DNA of 64,000 bases from Alsobacter soli. Its GTDB lineage: Bacteria; Pseudomonadota; Alphaproteobacteria; Rhizobiales; Beijerinckiaceae. Of this stretch, positions 62,457-64,000 are shown one piece after another. The notes under the pieces are model-generated. The model saw only the letters and a program-made list of their open reading frames with translations, was not told where the DNA came from and made no database searches. The stretch's first letter is position 1. Every line of letters begins with the position of its first letter. The translations under genes were made by a program, and so were the position numbers. The stretch spans positions 1 to 64,000 of the forward strand of contig CAMCXA010000002.1 in NCBI GenBank assembly GCA_945883115.1, written 5' to 3'.

Positions 62457-63457
62457 GTGCCTCTCGAAGCATGTTTCATCAGAAAATTTGCGGTGTTCAC
62501 ATCGGTGACCAGAACGTCAATCCATTTGCCCGCAAGTGCTGCCGCAAGGGCGGTGTATTTGGCAGCGCCTCCCGCAACGGCAATTTTCCGCCGCACATGG
62601 CGAAGCTGTTCCAATGTGATTGAGACAACGAGCTTATCAAGTTCAGTGTCGACAGGCAGTCCTTGAGCGTTGATGAATCGCTGATGCAACTGGCCGACAG
62701 CACCCGCTGCCCGAACCGCCGCTAATTGTTCCGCGCTGAAAAAATTATCGCCTTCTTCAAGCGGCCCGTGAAAATCAGCTGGGCCAACCCCGACAAAGGC
62801 GATATCCACCTCGCCGAGGAGACGTAGAGCTGTTTGAATATGGACGTCTCCGAGCGCGACCTTCAGCAATTCCGGATTTGGCATCACTCCCGGCGTCCGA
62901 AGAAACACCGCTTCAGCGTCGAGCGCCTTGGCTATCTGCAATGTCGCGAGTGCAGCCTCGTGCTGCAGCAGAGGCGAGCCAAGATCGCCGAGCATCTCGA
63001 CGACTTTCTTGATACCAGTGCCGGAACGGGGCTCCATTGCCTTGGCCATTTCTCGGAGGGTTGTGCTCCAGGAGGTTACGCCCAGAACAGGCCCACCCTT
63101 GAATTCACTGGAGAGACATCGCGCCGCAGCAACCCCGAGGATTTGCGCAACGCCTTCCTCGTGCGCACTGATATCAACGACATAGGCTGAGTCGAGACCG
63201 TAAGCCTCTTCCAACCCCTCTTCGAGATCGGGGTATAAACCTTCCGGAGGCACCACAATGGTGCGGACAATCTCGTATTCTTGCGCGAGAGTGAGGAAGC
63301 GCGACACGCTTGCTTGTGAAACACCCATCTTCTCGGCAATCTCGGCTTGTCGTTCGCCGTGAATGTAATGCAGGCGTGCGACCTTTGTGATCAGGCGCAT
63401 TTGCTCGATATCAAGCCGTGCAGGGCGATTGGCTGTCGTCGGCATACTCCGTTTCAT
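62453..63457 (-). CDS. SorC/DeoR-type sugar-binding transcriptional regulator (LsrR family)
   Basis: The protein is 334 aa. The N-terminal HTH (about 18-60) has LHYIHGERQAEIAEKMGVSQASVSRFL-type sequence; HGERQAEIAEKMGVSQAS is the core. The C-terminal effector domain has the NagB-like fold: VLGVTSWSTTLREMA and FVGVGPADF. Family members respond to phosphorylated sugars such as those made by the kinase in the same operon. It lies between kinase and E1 genes and overlaps both. Confidence 0.9.
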   Translation of the reverse strand: MKRSMPTTANRPARLDIEQMRLITKVARLHYIHGERQAEIAEKMGVSQASVSRFLTLAQEYEIVRTIVVPPEGLYPDLEEGLEEAYGLDSAYVVDISAHEEGVAQILGVAAARCLSSEFKGGPVLGVTSWSTTLREMAKAMEPRSGTGIKKVVEMLGDLGSPLLQHEAALATLQIAKALDAEAVFLRTPGVMPNPELLKVALGDVHIQTALRLLGEVDIAFVGVGPADFHGPLEEGDNFFSAEQLAAVRAAGAVGQLHQRFINAQGLPVDTELDKLVVSITLEQLRHVRRKIAVAGGAAKYTALAAALAGKWIDVLVTDVNTANFLMKHASRGT

Positions 63458-64000
63458 GGCATGTTCTCCGCCATGAGCCGGAACGTGCCTTTAAGACTAG
63501 GATAGATGCTGCGATAAGCTTCGAAGATATTGGCATACCGTTGGTGGGCTTCCGGTTCTGATTCAAAGACCTTCTCAATGCCCGTCATCGCATCAGCCGC
63601 AGCCCGAATATCCGCGTGAAGTCCCACGGCAGCGGCCGCGTGAATGCCTGCACCTAAAGCCGTGCTTTCTTGCTCACGCGCCAATTTGACGGATCGGCCA
63701 AGGACGTTCGCAATAATCTGGCACCATAACGGGCTCCGGGCGCCACCTCCCAACAAGATGATCTCATCGATGGAGCGACCCATCGCCGATTCCACACCAC
63801 CGACAAGCAGCCGTTCTTCCAAGGCGAGGGACTCCAGAATGGCGCGATACATATGCGCTTTGCCATGTAATCCCGACAGACCAACAAAGGCCCCGCGCGC
63901 ATGACCGTCCCAATAGGGAGTCATGGCGCCCGTCCAATAGGGAAGGCAAAGCAGCTTTTCCGAGCCTTCCGGAATTCGCGCTGCCATGGCTTCAAGAATC
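63454..64000 (-). CDS. FGGY-family carbohydrate kinase, C-terminal part
   Basis: The gene runs off the right edge; about 181 C-terminal codons are visible, and the frame stays open past the internal Met at 63987 (preceded by ILEA). It has LPYWTGAMTPYWDGHARGAFVGL and the FGGY_C ATP site IILLGGGARSPLWCQIIANVLG, then STALGAGIHAAAAVG, as in xylulokinases and related kinases. The phosphorylated sugar is likely the signal for the SorC regulator and the start of the aldolase pathway. It overlaps the regulator gene by four bases. Confidence 0.9.
   Translation of the reverse strand, partial: ILEAMAARIPEGSEKLLCLPYWTGAMTPYWDGHARGAFVGLSGLHGKAHMYRAILESLALEERLLVGGVESAMGRSIDEIILLGGGARSPLWCQIIANVLGRSVKLAREQESTALGAGIHAAAAVGLHADIRAAADAMTGIEKVFESEPEAHQRYANIFEAYRSIYPSLKGTFRLMAENMP

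Noticed and set aside
58615-64000. Calling the operon a standard acetoin dehydrogenase (aco) operon
   Set aside because: E1 subunits fit, but the E2 catalytic core and E3 are missing and kinase, aldolase and SorC genes point to a sugar or polyol.

Overview
The window looks like chromosomal DNA of a photoheterotrophic alphaproteobacterium, probably Hyphomicrobiales or a close relative. The basis is the ychF / pth / rplY order at the left edge, a cobalt-type nitrile hydratase operon, many TRAP, ABC and Gfo/Idh/MocA catabolic genes, RpiR regulators, and a marine-style proteorhodopsin locus. No phage, insertion sequence, CRISPR array or rRNA was found. One tRNA-Gln(UUG) is present.

Layout. (1) 0-12.7 kb: housekeeping and accessory genes, mostly on the minus strand: YchF, a DUF559 nuclease among structured palindromic repeats, Pth, L25, an orphan TRAP binding protein, Fe-alcohol dehydrogenase, two VapBC-type pairs, TerC, nitrile hydratase, tRNA-Gln, RpiB, a serine hydrolase and an aldo/keto reductase. 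(2) 13-38 kb: an AT-richer catabolic region. It starts with a sugar-acid (IlvD/Edd) dehydratase and an N-acylamino-acid racemase / GNAT / FAD-oxidase trio. Next comes a sugar-type ABC transporter operon carrying an inositol-dehydrogenase-like gene and two ureide genes. Then an RpiR regulator is followed by a set of HpcH/HpaI aldolases, 2-hydroxyacid dehydrogenases and SDRs around a D-apiose-dehydrogenase-like gene and a candidate D-apionolactonase. An IolC-type fusion kinase closes the region. (3) 38-50 kb: an FMO-like flavoprotein and HexR-like RpiR regulator, divergent from an operon of a NitT/TauT-type ABC transporter, a small VOC protein, an uncharacterised TIM-barrel-like protein, an SDR, two Gfo/Idh/MocA oxidoreductases and an amidohydrolase. 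(4) 50.2-57.7 kb: a complete retinal-photosystem locus: proteorhodopsin, crtE, crtI, crtB, crtY, blh and type-2 idi. (5) 58.6-64 kb: a tightly overlapping minus-strand operon of FGGY kinase, SorC regulator, 2-oxoacid-dehydrogenase E1 alpha and beta, a free-standing lipoyl-domain protein, class II aldolase and a lipoate-ligase-like protein.

How the parts work together. The rhodopsin locus should make isopentenyl precursors into beta-carotene, cleave it to retinal, and supply a green-tuned light-driven proton pump. The 13-38 kb region suggests oxidation of the branched sugar D-apiose to apionate. D-apionate has the carbon skeleton of 2,3-dihydroxyisovalerate, so the IlvD/Edd dehydratase and the 2-oxoacid aldolases suggest a possible non-phosphorylative route that ends in pyruvate plus formaldehyde. 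That route is inference. The last operon looks like a dedicated sugar or polyol pathway using a lipoyl carrier without its own E2 catalytic domain.

Regulatory and structural signals seen directly include a five-unit 12-bp repeat array upstream of the ABC/RpiR divergent promoters, a HexR-like palindrome before the second RpiR gene, compensatory base changes in the 46-bp repeats next to the DUF559 gene, several intrinsic terminators, and a change of + strand G/C bias from C-rich to G-rich near 38 kb.
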